From: Paenibacillus xylanexedens
GTDB lineage: Bacteria; Bacillota; Bacilli; Paenibacillales; Paenibacillaceae
Length of the DNA: 64,000 nucleotides
Direction of reading: 5' to 3'
Assembly: GCF_001908275.1 (NCBI RefSeq)
Contig: NZ_CP018620.1
Coordinates: forward strand, 2,604,001-2,668,000
Part shown: in pieces, positions 18,178 through 26,989 of the stretch
Layout: each line of letters starts with the position of its first letter
Numbering within the stretch: the stretch's first letter is position 1
Program-made: the position numbers and the translations under genes
The notes under the pieces: generated by a model
Told to the model about the DNA's origin: nothing
Seen by the model: the letters and a program-made list of their open reading frames with translations, nothing else
Databases searched by the model: none

Positions 18178-18708
18178 TCACTGTTTTATTTTATCTAACG
18201 GTACGTTAATGCTTGCTGACTCAATTGGAGTAATGATCGTTCCGTCTTGTTCAATCAGGGAAATCGTTATTTCTATAGAGTCTTGATTATCCAAATCTAT
18301 AGAGAGTGATCTACGTTGAAACTCATCAAACAGGCCTTCTGTTTTAACAACGGTATCTTCTTCAAACAATTCACCATTTTTATCATGAATCGTAACTTGA
18401 AAAATTCGATCTGGAATTTTTTTTGATTTATCCGGTTGATAGTCTCTTTTACTGTACCATAACCCAAATTGTAGTTTTTTTGAATTTGGTAGGTAGTAGA
18501 GTTCTGTAAGATGTATATTTGGACTCTTTAAATCTTGATTCTGTTCTGTAAGCTGAATTGGTTGTTCATCGTTATTATATGGAGTATCCCATTGTAATGG
18601 CAATGTCGAACCCGTTTTGAGAGCAATTAGTTCCCTGTCAGCATACCAATAAATCCCTATTAGAATTACAATGACTGAAAAAAGTGAAATAATTAGTTTT
18701 CTTTTCAC
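18178..18708 (-). CDS. Membrane-anchored protein of unknown function
   Basis: 176 residues. A single N-terminal membrane anchor (MKRKLIISLFSVIVILIGIYWYA) is followed by a hydrophilic extracytoplasmic domain with alternating beta-like segments (QFGLWYSKRDYQ, IFQVTIHDKNGELF, SIEITISLIEQDG). I do not recognise the family. It lies 22 bases downstream of the secreted 411-residue gene on the same strand and is probably co-transcribed; an immunity or accessory role to that secreted protein is possible but only inferred from position. Confidence 0.65.
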   Translation of the reverse strand: MKRKLIISLFSVIVILIGIYWYADRELIALKTGSTLPLQWDTPYNNDEQPIQLTEQNQDLKSPNIHLTELYYLPNSKKLQFGLWYSKRDYQPDKSKKIPDRIFQVTIHDKNGELFEEDTVVKTEGLFDEFQRRSLSIDLDNQDSIEITISLIEQDGTIITPIESASINVPLDKIKQ

Positions 18709-18730
18709 ATAACATCCCTACCATCTTTAG

Positions 18731-19966
18731 TTAATAACCTAACTGTCCTACTCCGTGTATCCAAGATTTAAATTGATTTAAAACCCCATTATAGTTATTA
18801 ATTCCATTACTTGCGACTACAGTATTGGACATATCCAAAGCAGAAGATTTTGTAGTATGAGACCAGCGTGGAGCTTGATATCCTGTAGAAGAATTATAGG
18901 TCCATCCTAATGTTATGCGACCTTTATTCCAGTATTCAACTACTTCTACTTGATTGCTATTATGACGAGTGGGATCTTCAACTGTTGCTTCCTTACCCCC
19001 CTGATAGTCAAATGAGTATTGTTTGACTGCATTTATGGCTTGGTTGATATTATCGTATACCGTATATGCTACCCCGAACCAACCTAGCCATGCGATAGTA
19101 GTACCTCTACTTACATCCCAAAATAGTGCTACTGCATCGATTGTATTACTTGTAGTAAATAATTTGTAGCCAGTGTTGACTTCAGTAAAATAATCTAAAG
19201 TCTCATATACACGTACCCTTGTGTTTCCATTAAATCCAAGACTATTCAATTGATTAGAAAAGAATGTACTGCCATAAACCTGTTTAGCTTTATAACGGGT
19301 TGTAAAAGTTGGGTCATTTGGTGCTGGGTAAACTCTCTTTGCAGCAGCTGCGATTGAAAAGTTATCTGAATTATCTGCTATTTGTATATATGTCTGACCA
19401 TCAATAATGTTTACAGATGTATCATCTAATTTGCTGATATCATCTATTTTTTTATCTTCTAAAAGGCTATCGATCTTTTCAATGTCTTCAGGACTTCTTT
19501 CAATGAATTGCATCTCATTCATATCGATAATTTCTAAACTTTCGTCGTTGAAATTCCCTTTTATTAAGTCTTCATTGGGATCCTTTGTAGTTTTTCTAAC
19601 TTTACCGTCTTCATAGTAAGAAACAATTGTCCTTTGAGAGTCGATTTCGTAATCAATACTAACTGTCTTTCCATCTGTTACAATCACTTCATTAATTTTA
19701 GCGTCTTCTGGAACGAACTCACTAAAAAGTGACGAATCAATTTGCACCACATTTAGGTTGTCACTTAAAGAGTTTACACCAAAGCTTGATGTAAGTGACT
19801 TGCTGATGTTAAAAATTTGATTAATCTGACTTTTTTCTTTATCGATATTTAAATCATCATCGATAAGAGGAGTAGCAGAACTTGAATCCTCTGCTTTCAC
19901 GCTTATTGGAGTTACAAAGAGAACGAAAATTAACAACAAACTAATTGCTTTTTTCACTTTACTCAA
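18731..19966 (-). CDS. Secreted protein of unknown function (411 aa)
   Basis: A clear signal peptide (KKAISLLLIFVLFVTPISVKA, cleavage near residue 25) is followed by an acidic propeptide-like region (residues about 26-200) and then a different, aromatic-rich C-terminal domain beginning near VYPAPNDPTF (residue about 212), with a hydrophobic segment (IAWLGWFGVAYTVYDNIN). The layout of long acidic leader plus compact hydrophobic domain recalls secreted bacteriocin-like or autotransport precursors of Bacillaceae, but I cannot name the family. The next gene on the strand encodes a small membrane-anchored protein, as an immunity partner would. Strongly AT-rich. Confidence 0.6.
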   Translation of the reverse strand: MSKVKKAISLLLIFVLFVTPISVKAEDSSSATPLIDDDLNIDKEKSQINQIFNISKSLTSSFGVNSLSDNLNVVQIDSSLFSEFVPEDAKINEVIVTDGKTVSIDYEIDSQRTIVSYYEDGKVRKTTKDPNEDLIKGNFNDESLEIIDMNEMQFIERSPEDIEKIDSLLEDKKIDDISKLDDTSVNIIDGQTYIQIADNSDNFSIAAAAKRVYPAPNDPTFTTRYKAKQVYGSTFFSNQLNSLGFNGNTRVRVYETLDYFTEVNTGYKLFTTSNTIDAVALFWDVSRGTTIAWLGWFGVAYTVYDNINQAINAVKQYSFDYQGGKEATVEDPTRHNSNQVEVVEYWNKGRITLGWTYNSSTGYQAPRWSHTTKSSALDMSNTVVASNGINNYNGVLNQFKSWIHGVGQLGY

Positions 19967-20103
19967 GTAATCACTTCCTTTTTCAAATTTTGATTATAAT
20001 TATTATTAAACCATATACTGGATTTTTAAATGCTTTTAAGGTAAATTATATTTAATTTTTTTCTCTTGTGCCTAAGTGTTAGACTTTAATGTAAAGTGAA
20101 CTC

Positions 20104-20268
20104 TTGCAAGAGGGTGACGAAACCACAAATATCGGATGGAGAACAATTGAAAAGGTCTATGAGAGCATGATAGCTGATCCAAGACAATTTTCTGATGTTG
20201 ATCGCGCAGGGATAATGTATTATTTGAAACACAGGTTTGGAAAGAACTTCAAGAGTGTTCAGATGTAA
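20104..20268 (+). pseudogene. Gene remnant, 3' end only
   Basis: The frame reads about 54 codons with protein-like composition (TIEKVYESMIADPRQF, then IMYYLKHRFGKNF) and ends in TAA at 20268. There is no ATG or ribosome site upstream and the 5' side runs into non-coding AT-rich sequence. It looks like the tail of a truncated gene in the 314-base gap 19967-20280. The parent family is not recognised. Confidence 0.4.
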
Positions 20269-20280
20269 GGAGTAAGGATT

Positions 20281-20760
20281 ATGGATAAAAAAGAAAAGAA
20301 GTTTATCATTGTTATGATTGTACTTGCTGTAGTTGTATTAGGAGCTATATGGTACCTAAAAGTAGGCTATCTATTAAAGAAACCAGAGATGCCCGAAGCA
20401 AATATTGCAATTCAGACCCAAATGGTCGATGGTGGTGCGATTAGTTTACGAAATGCTGATTACACCGAAAATCAAATCAAGGTTGGATATGAAGTGAAAG
20501 GGTTCAGTTTGGAGGAATATAATATTGCTTGTGAGATTTATCATGACGGACATTTGATTTCAACTTCTGGCTCAACAGGTGGGGGTTTGATAGAACTGGA
20601 CGAAAAGCATTATTACTTCATTGCTAGTGAGAATATAACTCAAATGAATCTGCCTGAATCTATACATCTAAACGTGGAGATTAAAGTGATACCCAATGAT
20701 TTTAGACAAAAATCGATAACTTCATCCTTTGACGTAAGCCTTGATAAAGAAGTGCAATAG
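20281..20760 (+). CDS. Membrane-anchored protein of unknown function
   Basis: 159 residues with an N-terminal anchor (residues about 7-26, IIVMIVLAVVVLGAIWYLKV) and an extracytoplasmic beta-rich domain (IQTQMVDGGAISLRNADYTENQIKVGYEVKG). The domain style (comparison of a bound ligand or ion, immunoglobulin-like) resembles small anchored proteins common in Paenibacillus; no family is assigned. AAGGAG precedes the ATG at 281 by about ten bases. Confidence 0.65.
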   Translation: MDKKEKKFIIVMIVLAVVVLGAIWYLKVGYLLKKPEMPEANIAIQTQMVDGGAISLRNADYTENQIKVGYEVKGFSLEEYNIACEIYHDGHLISTSGSTGGGLIELDEKHYYFIASENITQMNLPESIHLNVEIKVIPNDFRQKSITSSFDVSLDKEVQ

Positions 20761-20830
20761 TTTGAAGAGGGCAGTCATTCCCGGTGATTAAGACAACTGC
20801 TAAAAGGATGATTGTTGTATGGTGAAAGCC

Positions 20831-21433
20831 TCAATTCAAATGGTACTTCTTCATGACAGAGTCGCGAAATGTCGCATAATTGGATAACGCTTGTGCAGTG
20901 GAGGATTGAGGTAAACTATATTGAGTTATCCCTTCAAGGCTGAATTTGCCTAGGTTATAATTGATTAATCCATAATCACCAAAGGTGTTTTTCATCAAGA
21001 AAAGCACACTTTTATCACCCTTCTGCAGTTCTACATAGTCATCAATTGTATATTTGACGTCTCCTTCCAGGCTGACGGGTTCAATGATTGTTAATTCGTT
21101 TTGATCTGAAGGGAAATCGTCGGGTTTCTTCAATATCTTTTCAATATTGATGTTTGTATTGGTGTGAAAGGATTGCATGGTTCCATCATCAAATGCAGTA
21201 ATAACATGCTCTCGATCTCTGAAATCTTCTGTGGCATAACCAATAACGATCAGTTCAGCAAACGCATCCAGCTTATCTATTTCATGAAATATTAAAGAGT
21301 TGGCTGAAAGGTTGACGACGTTATGAATGGGCACATCCGGTTTCGATTGACCATTTACGTAAGCGATTGCAGCAGCAGAGATAGCCAATACGAATAAAGA
21401 GAATAGTACAACCTTCTTTTTGAAAAAAGACAT
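20831..21433 (-). CDS. Secreted or anchored protein of unknown function
   Basis: About 200 residues. ATG at 21433 follows a ribosome site (GAGAGGATGAG on the minus strand); the upstream extension to 21475 is unlikely. The N-terminus (KKKVVLFSLFVLAISAAAIAYV) is a signal/anchor, then a domain with LIVIGYATEDFRDREHV and a KPDDFPSDQNELTIIEPV segment. It shares layout, and the sequence pattern 'ALAELIVIG...VDKILK...LTIVEP', with the protein at 49306-49890, suggesting one family of exported proteins of unknown role. Confidence 0.62.
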   Translation of the reverse strand: MSFFKKKVVLFSLFVLAISAAAIAYVNGQSKPDVPIHNVVNLSANSLIFHEIDKLDAFAELIVIGYATEDFRDREHVITAFDDGTMQSFHTNTNINIEKILKKPDDFPSDQNELTIIEPVSLEGDVKYTIDDYVELQKGDKSVLFLMKNTFGDYGLINYNLGKFSLEGITQYSLPQSSTAQALSNYATFRDSVMKKYHLN

Positions 21434-21602
21434 GATCTCATCCTCTCGGTTAGATTTAACTTCTTTTGAAAGCATCTTGCTTCATTTCTACTATACACAT
21501 ATTTGAAAATTATTGTAAATTAAAATGTCTAGCAAATTATCAAAGTTGAAGGACCTAATGCGTGACCATAAATTTTGATAGAAGAAACTCAAGGAGGGTC
21601 CT

Positions 21603-22169
21603 ATGAATACCATCGTTTATATGGTTAGGCATGCGGAGTCACCGTATACGGAAGGAACGGAAAGAACGAGGGGGCTTACCCTTAAGGGCAAGATGAATGC
21701 AGAACGAATAACGGAAATATTAACGAATGAAGGAATACATTCCATTGTCTCAAGTCCTTATGCCAGGGCTATTCTGACCTTAGAGGGTGCTGCAGCAGCG
21801 TTAGAATTAGACATTCAGATCATGGAGGATCTGCGGGAAAGGCATTTTTCAGATAATATGATTGCGGATGAAGAGTTTGAGCCTGCTTCGAAGAAGATGT
21901 TTGATGACCCGGATTATGCATTGCCAGGAGGCGAGTCGAACACGGTTTGCCAGAATAGAGCAGTGGGCGTGTTGAAACAGATTTTAGAAGAATACAAGGG
22001 TAAAAAAGTGGCGATCGGCACACACGGACATGTAATGACGTTGATGATGAATTACTTTGATTCGAGTTACGGATTGGATTTTATGAATCAAACCAAGAAA
22101 CCGGACATTTATCGATTACAATTTGACGAGATGGAATTAGAGAACGTGACAAGGCTATGGGGCGAATAG
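21603..22169 (+). CDS. Histidine phosphatase superfamily protein
   Basis: 188 residues. The phosphohistidine motif appears as VYMVRHAES (RHG variant with Ala) near residue 6, the second arginine in SSPYARAILT, and the distal acid/histidine as THGHVMTL near residue 139. Members dephosphorylate small metabolites (phosphoglycerate-mutase-like). Ribosome site AAGGAGGG lies five bases before ATG. The RHA variant of the motif occurs in active members. Confidence 0.85.
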   Translation: MNTIVYMVRHAESPYTEGTERTRGLTLKGKMNAERITEILTNEGIHSIVSSPYARAILTLEGAAAALELDIQIMEDLRERHFSDNMIADEEFEPASKKMFDDPDYALPGGESNTVCQNRAVGVLKQILEEYKGKKVAIGTHGHVMTLMMNYFDSSYGLDFMNQTKKPDIYRLQFDEMELENVTRLWGE

Positions 22170-22258
22170 GATGAAAGTGAATAGGCGTGAACGCTTGTTC
22201 ATAATTTTGGTTACCGGTAAAATATAGATATTGTTAAATGTGGAAGGGATTGATTCCA

Positions 22259-22609
22259 ATGACGTTACCAAGATTATTTCACGAAAAACCAACGAAACTA
22301 TGGAACGAGAGAATGGTTAAACACGGAGATGAGATTTTTACGGAAGAGAGATTACTCATGTCTGATCAAGCTCTGGATACATATTTGCACCAATTAATAG
22401 CATTACAAGAAACGAAAGATTCTGAGCGCATGATGAAGGCTGTAGAAGAAGTTGTGGTTAGGTTTAATGAAATGAATGAGGCCAATGGTTACTTTGTTGA
22501 AACGATGGAACGTGAAGAATTGGCTGATTTTATAGACAAGGCGGCTAGACTGGCTGGATTAGACATCCAGGAGGATGAAGATATTACGGAAGAATGGAGA
22601 GAGTGGTAA
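22259..22609 (+). CDS. Small conserved protein of unknown function
   Basis: About 116 residues from ATG 22259, which has GGAAGGG about ten bases upstream; an in-frame ATG at 22238 lacks a site. The protein is helical and acidic (LHQLIALQETKDSERMMKAVEEVVVRFNEMNEANGYFVETMEREELADFIDKAARLAGL), and resembles the small cytoplasmic proteins often next to toxin-immunity genes, but no domain is recognised. Confidence 0.6.
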   Translation: MTLPRLFHEKPTKLWNERMVKHGDEIFTEERLLMSDQALDTYLHQLIALQETKDSERMMKAVEEVVVRFNEMNEANGYFVETMEREELADFIDKAARLAGLDIQEDEDITEEWREW

Positions 22610-22655
22610 TTCGGCTGTACAGTGACTTCCAATTTTAATGATAAGGGTGATCAAT

Positions 22656-23252
22656 TTGGAACGAGGACTCATTATATTTTTGAACGGAACGTCAAGTTCG
22701 GGGAAGACGAGCATTGCGATGGAAATGAAAAATCAGGAAGATATTCCGTTTCATCATCTATCTGTAGATCAATTTCTGCATAATTATGATCAGTTTATCG
22801 ACAATACATATCCAGATATGAAACCAACAAGAGAAGTGGAACACCATGTGATGACCGATATCCTGTTCGACCCCATCAATTCGTTGTACTGTGCAACTAT
22901 TAAGCTGTTTTCGGAAATGGGTTTGAATGTGATCGTGGATACGGTGATCAGCAATGACAAGTGGTTTAACGATTTTTATAATTTGCTTTCGGATTATCCG
23001 ATATTGTTTGTAGGTGTGCATTGCTCGAAAGAAGAACTCACCAGAAGAGAGCAGAGCAGGGGAGATCGTGAGATTGGACTTGCCCATTCCCAGTTCGACT
23101 ACATCTACTCTTATGATGAATATGATCTGGAAGTGAATACGGAAGAGCTTAGCTCAGCTGCATGTGCGGAAAAGATATTAAGTTATATGAAGTCTGATCA
23201 GGAATACTTGGCATTTAAGAAGTTAAGCAGAAGAGAGGTAAAAACACCGTAA
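22656..23252 (+). CDS. P-loop kinase, chloramphenicol phosphotransferase-like
   Basis: About 198 residues. Walker A is LNGTSSSGKTSIA near residue 8; the lid/base segment VGVHCSKEELTRREQSRGDR and the closing YDLEVNT are characteristic of the CPT family, which phosphorylates small hydroxylated compounds (chloramphenicol in Streptomyces). Outside antibiotic producers the substrate is usually unknown, so no resistance is claimed. TTG 22656 has AAGGGTGAT well placed; an ATG at 22638 has no site. Confidence 0.8.
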   Translation: MERGLIIFLNGTSSSGKTSIAMEMKNQEDIPFHHLSVDQFLHNYDQFIDNTYPDMKPTREVEHHVMTDILFDPINSLYCATIKLFSEMGLNVIVDTVISNDKWFNDFYNLLSDYPILFVGVHCSKEELTRREQSRGDREIGLAHSQFDYIYSYDEYDLEVNTEELSSAACAEKILSYMKSDQEYLAFKKLSRREVKTP

Positions 23253-23406
23253 AAGAAATGAATTCAAGACCAAGGCTGGTAAGGTGGTCAAAAATTGGAG
23301 ATGGAGGATCAGACCTCAAGACAAAGTCTGTATTTTGCAAACAAATTGGGATATAGTTCGCTTGAAGTAGTTTATAATCAGATTAAGGAGCAAGGAGGAG
23401 TCGAGC

Positions 23407-23916
23407 ATGATTATTTTCAAAGCAACCCAACTCACATTAAAAGATCTTCATGCCAAACCGGAAACCATCCAAGACAGCGATGACTTCTTTAGTTGGCATG
23501 CAAACTTCTTCACGTTGTATGGCAGAAAACACTATGTTTTTATGAATGATTTTTCCAGATTAAGCTTAACGGTCAATGGGATTAGAGCAAATCAGGCGAG
23601 TAAACTGGCAGGAATCTTTAAAAAGAATTTAGAGGACTATTTGGCCGTTGAGAAGCTTCCTGACCACCTGGTGAACTATTATTTGGAAAAATGTAATGAG
23701 AGCACGATCACCAAAACGGATAGTCGAAGTGTTATAAGTACCATGAATGAAATCATGCTTGTGATGAAGACGCTTGAAGTTGAAGATAATGATTTTCGTG
23801 ATAAAGATGAACGGCATATGAAGAATAATAGATCTATGTATAAACCCATCGACTATAAAAAACCCATTGAGGTATTTGTTAAAGAGCTTCAAACACGGTT
23901 TGAAATGGAGAGTTAG
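23407..23916 (+). CDS. DUF6933-like protein
   Basis: 169 residues, soluble. The start MIIFKATQLTLKDL and the middle FFSWHANFFTLYGRKHYVFM, followed by NDFSRLSLTVNGIRA, match the DUF6933 pattern (a short family of unknown function that begins MIIFKCT and has the WHANLFT motif). AAGGAGG sits ten bases before ATG. Upstream 23295-23406 has an open but unsupported frame. Stand-alone gene in an AT-rich stretch. Confidence 0.7.
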   Translation: MIIFKATQLTLKDLHAKPETIQDSDDFFSWHANFFTLYGRKHYVFMNDFSRLSLTVNGIRANQASKLAGIFKKNLEDYLAVEKLPDHLVNYYLEKCNESTITKTDSRSVISTMNEIMLVMKTLEVEDNDFRDKDERHMKNNRSMYKPIDYKKPIEVFVKELQTRFEMES

Positions 23917-24096
23917 AGAAACTGGATTTTCATCGGAGACCTCTAATGCCAATAACAGTATAAGATAGATCATGGTGGGTTATTCCAGCAAACCACATCT
24001 GATCAAGTCAGACGTCATGAATACGGTAAAATGAGAACAGGAGATATGTTAAAATTACAGAAAGTAGAACTAACTCAATAACAGGAGGTAGAACAC

Positions 24097-24354
24097 ATGA
24101 AATGGCAAGAAGTTAGAGAACTGTTCCCTGACCAATTTGTTCTGGTTTCTATCATTCATTATCATGAGGAAGACAACAAAAAAATAGTAGATGAAGTTGC
24201 ACCAATCCGAACCATATCAGAACGAGATGTAAATAAAGAGTTTTTTCAAGTAGAGCCTGGTAACGTCGTGTATCATACTTCAAATCAAGACTTTGTGATC
24301 AATCTTCGCAGAGATCCATTAATGAGAGTGAGACGTAATACGAATGAAAATTAA
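24097..24354 (+). CDS. Small partner protein of a retropepsin-like protease, copy 1
   Basis: 85 residues, soluble; begins MKWQEVRELFPDQFVLV and contains VYHTSNQDFVINLRR. ATG follows AGGAGG. It overlaps the downstream protease gene by 11 bases, so translation is coupled. A clear homologue with the same order occurs at 59617-59859 (MKWQEVQQIFPNQFVKF, VYHTSKDQVIVKVRK). No known domain; a substrate or inhibitor/chaperone of the protease is a plausible guess from fixed pairing only. Confidence 0.7.
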   Translation: MKWQEVRELFPDQFVLVSIIHYHEEDNKKIVDEVAPIRTISERDVNKEFFQVEPGNVVYHTSNQDFVINLRRDPLMRVRRNTNEN

Positions 24355-24715
24355 CTATGATGGTCAGTTAATTACAACGTCACTCACCGTTACATTTAGA
24401 GGCAGAGTATTAAGAATAGATGATGTAATTATAGATACAGGATCCTCACATACGATCATTAGTCCTGATGTTTTAGAGGAAATCGGTGTGACCTATGAAA
24501 CCGGCGATTCGATATATGAAGCATACGGGATTGGAGGAAGTATTCCTTTCTACACTAAAGTCATGGACAGGATTGAAATAGGAACAAAAAGCATTGGGAA
24601 TATAGAAATAGATGTAGGCATATTACCTAAAGAACATAAAGGGCTTCTCGGATTGGATATTCTGAAACAACAAAATTTTATAATTGATCTGAAAACATTA
24701 GAATTACATTATTGA
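24344..24715 (+). CDS. Retropepsin-like aspartic protease, copy 1
   Basis: 123 residues, one lobe only. The catalytic motif IDTGSSHTIIS is near residue 31, and the second family motif GLLGLDILKQQNF near 105, as in retroviral-type aspartyl proteases that work as homodimers. It has no signal peptide or membrane segment, so it is cytoplasmic. Its target is unknown. It follows the small partner gene with an 11-base overlap; the module is repeated at 59.6-60.2 kb. Confidence 0.82.
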   Translation: MKINYDGQLITTSLTVTFRGRVLRIDDVIIDTGSSHTIISPDVLEEIGVTYETGDSIYEAYGIGGSIPFYTKVMDRIEIGTKSIGNIEIDVGILPKEHKGLLGLDILKQQNFIIDLKTLELHY

Positions 24716-24791
24716 AAATAAAATTGTAGTAATGAATGAGACCTATATATAGTGCGTTTCGGATAATAAGATACATATACAAGTGGTTTTT

Positions 24792-24819
24792 ACCTAACAA
24801 ATTTTGTTAGGTTTTTTTT
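24792..24819 (+). terminator. Rho-independent terminator
   Basis: ACCTAACAAA / TTTTGTTAGGT stem followed by eight T, about 75 bases past the protease gene. The arms happen to look like integron R boxes, but the T-run and tight loop make it a terminator. Confidence 0.88.
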
Positions 24820-25079
24820 GTTCTAGAGCCTACGCACTTTTCAACAGTTGAATTATGCTCTTATCCCATTACTCCAATCCGTAACCAACACTAAACATAA
24901 GCACGATTCGCTGCCATGAAACCGATTGTCCGTTCTCCAGTTTGAGCACAAGAAGCATGGTTTATTTTCTCCAAGAAGCTATTGTCTTTCTCCGCACCAT
25001 GTCGCATTAGTCCGGCTGAAATGTCGCAAAAGTACATGGTAACACGATACGGAGATCGTATATACTCTCTTTATGTTTC

Positions 25080-25098
25080 GATAATGAAAATCATTATC
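25080..25098 (+). promoter_or_regulatory. Fur box
   Basis: GATAATGAAAATCATTATC matches the 19-base Fur consensus (GATAATGATAATCATTATC) at all but one position. It lies 28 bases before the ATG of the siderophore-binding lipoprotein, so iron-repressed expression of the block at 25126-26944 is well supported. The rest of the 24716-25125 gap holds only the terminator at 24792. Confidence 0.92.
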
Positions 25099-25125
25099 AT
25101 CAGTATACATAAGGGGGATTTACAA

Positions 25126-26166
25126 ATGAAACAAGGAACAAAGGGGCAAACGGCTGGTAACAAAGCCTACACTGCTCACAAATCACGATTACTCATGGGC
25201 TTGATGATGGCCCTTATTCTAGTCCTGACGGCTTGCGGTGCCGCAACAGGTACAGATAGCGGTAAGCAATCTGCGGCAACACCAGCGGAGACACCTGCGA
25301 ATGCGGAAACGCAGACGGACGGAGCTTTTCCCGTAACGATCAAGGGTATGAAGGGTGACATCACTCTAAACGAAAAACCAAAGAAAATTGCAGTGCTGGA
25401 TGTTAAGTTTCTGGATCAAATGTTAGCCGTTGGCGAGAAGCCGGCAGGTAGTGTTATCGCTGGAGGTAATACGGATTTTCCAGAATACTTAGGCGATCAA
25501 CCGAGTGACGTACAGGTACTGGGTACACGGGACGAGCCTAATCTGGAAGCGATTGTAGCCCTAGATCCAGATTTGATTATCATGACCGACTTCCAGGAGA
25601 AACAGTATGAGAGTGTAAGCAAAATTGCACCTACCCTGGTACTCGATTTCTACGAAGACTGGCGTGATACGTTAGCCACGGTTGCTAAAATTACAGACAA
25701 GCAGGACGAGGCAGAGAAAGTGCGCACAGCATATGAGGAAAAAGTTGCTGGTCTGAAGGCACAGCTGACAGAGAAAATGGGAGATGAAACGGTAGCTCTT
25801 ATTCGTCCGCGTAAAGAAGGCATTCGTGTTCATGGGATCGAGCATCGTACAGGCGGCATTTTGTATAATGATTTGGGCTTGAACATGCCTGAACTCGTTA
25901 AAGAGATCAAGGATGATACTTCTGTTGAAATTTCCATGGAGAAGGTTCCTGACATTGGGGCAGATCGTTATTTTGTGCTGTCGGATGAGCTCTTTGCGGC
26001 AGAGGCAGAGGCTATGTTGACTAATCCAGTGTGGAAGTCCCTCGATGCTGTGAAGAATAACCGCACGTATGACGTAAACTCAACACTGTGGATCGCTTAT
26101 TACGGACCGCTTGCGATTAATCTGATTGTAGATCAGGCATCGGAAGCCCTGCTCGGATCGAACTAA
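25126..26166 (+). CDS. Iron-siderophore ABC transporter substrate-binding lipoprotein
   Basis: 346 residues from ATG 25126 (AAGGGGGAT upstream; the frame extends to 24982 but the Fur box and ribosome site fix the start). The lipobox LVLTACG places the mature Cys near residue 36. Then a class III binding fold (FepB/FecB type): KKIAVLDVKFLDQMLAVGEKPAGSV, DPDLIIMTDF, and HRTGGILYNDLG. It captures ferric siderophore for a membrane permease not in this window. It is homologous to the C-terminal half of the regulator at 26990-28711. Confidence 0.9.
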   Translation: MKQGTKGQTAGNKAYTAHKSRLLMGLMMALILVLTACGAATGTDSGKQSAATPAETPANAETQTDGAFPVTIKGMKGDITLNEKPKKIAVLDVKFLDQMLAVGEKPAGSVIAGGNTDFPEYLGDQPSDVQVLGTRDEPNLEAIVALDPDLIIMTDFQEKQYESVSKIAPTLVLDFYEDWRDTLATVAKITDKQDEAEKVRTAYEEKVAGLKAQLTEKMGDETVALIRPRKEGIRVHGIEHRTGGILYNDLGLNMPELVKEIKDDTSVEISMEKVPDIGADRYFVLSDELFAAEAEAMLTNPVWKSLDAVKNNRTYDVNSTLWIAYYGPLAINLIVDQASEALLGSN

Positions 26167-26167
26167 T

Positions 26168-26944
26168 ATGAACCCATATCTCTCGACAGACTTATGGAAA
26201 GAGACGGTAGAGGATCATTCGATTTTGCTTGGTGAGCCGCCTGAACATAGTGTCCGTACCATTGCTCTAAGTGAGTTGCATGACGAAGAGGCGTGTCGAG
26301 AGTATATCAGCTGGTTTCAGAACTATATCGATGCGCCTGATATGAAGGTTGCCGCTTCGATGTTAGCCAAACGGATCGGTTATCTGTGGACGGCTCCACT
26401 GGTGACCGCGATGACTTTTCATCATCAGCATGTGTCGTTTCAGCTGGAGAACAGCTTTCTCTATCATCCGGCGCTCTCAGATCATGAGGGCGGCACACGA
26501 TTTCCTTTTCTAGCGGTGAATGGACTTCAGGCTGAAGGACTAACGGGAGACAGGGCAGTGTGGCGGGAAAAGGTGGCCCAGGAGATGTTTGCAGTACAGC
26601 TTACACCCCTGTTAAAGACGCTTGCTGTGATTGCGCCACTTTCGATGAGTATTCTCTGGGAGAATATCATGGTACGTATCGGCCGACTATTCGCTCCTGA
26701 TGAAGCTGAGACAGAGCAGGAAAGTAAGATCATTCGAGAGGACTTTTCATATCTGACGCAGGTGGCATCCGGGGAGGTGTTTGGTGAGAGGAAGAATCCG
26801 TTAACCCGCTTCACCGATTGTAAGGATAATGTGCATGTTGCCAAAAGCGAGCGAATTACCTGCTGTTTCTATTATCAGATGTCAGGCGAATACTGTCTCA
26901 AATGTCCGAAAATTGACAATGAGAAAGAATCTCAACTAAAATGA
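26168..26944 (+). CDS. FhuF-like siderophore-iron reductase (2Fe-2S)
   Basis: 258 residues. The C-terminal motif ITCCFYYQMSGEYCLKCP has the C-C-x10-C-x2-C arrangement that holds a 2Fe-2S cluster in FhuF proteins, which reduce ferric iron from siderophores in the cytoplasm. The middle (AKRIGYLWTAPLVTAMTF) matches the family. It begins two bases after the stop of the binding protein and so is expressed from the same Fur-controlled promoter. Binding protein, reductase and regulator in a row is coherent with siderophore iron uptake and release. Confidence 0.85.
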   Translation: MNPYLSTDLWKETVEDHSILLGEPPEHSVRTIALSELHDEEACREYISWFQNYIDAPDMKVAASMLAKRIGYLWTAPLVTAMTFHHQHVSFQLENSFLYHPALSDHEGGTRFPFLAVNGLQAEGLTGDRAVWREKVAQEMFAVQLTPLLKTLAVIAPLSMSILWENIMVRIGRLFAPDEAETEQESKIIREDFSYLTQVASGEVFGERKNPLTRFTDCKDNVHVAKSERITCCFYYQMSGEYCLKCPKIDNEKESQLK

Positions 26945-26989
26945 CAACAGGAAGAATTTTACCTTTGCTATTGTCAGGAGATGAGAGAA

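Noticed and set aside
22656..23252. Chloramphenicol resistance
   Set aside because: CPT-like kinases outside antibiotic producers have unknown substrates; sequence similarity alone does not support resistance.
23295..23483. 62-codon open frame overlapping the DUF6933-like gene
   Set aside because: No ribosome site that fits, overlaps a better-supported gene; possibly a short remnant.
24792..24819. attC-like boxes ACCTAAC...GTTAGGT after the retropepsin-like gene
   Set aside because: Tight hairpin with eight T; a normal terminator, no L boxes.
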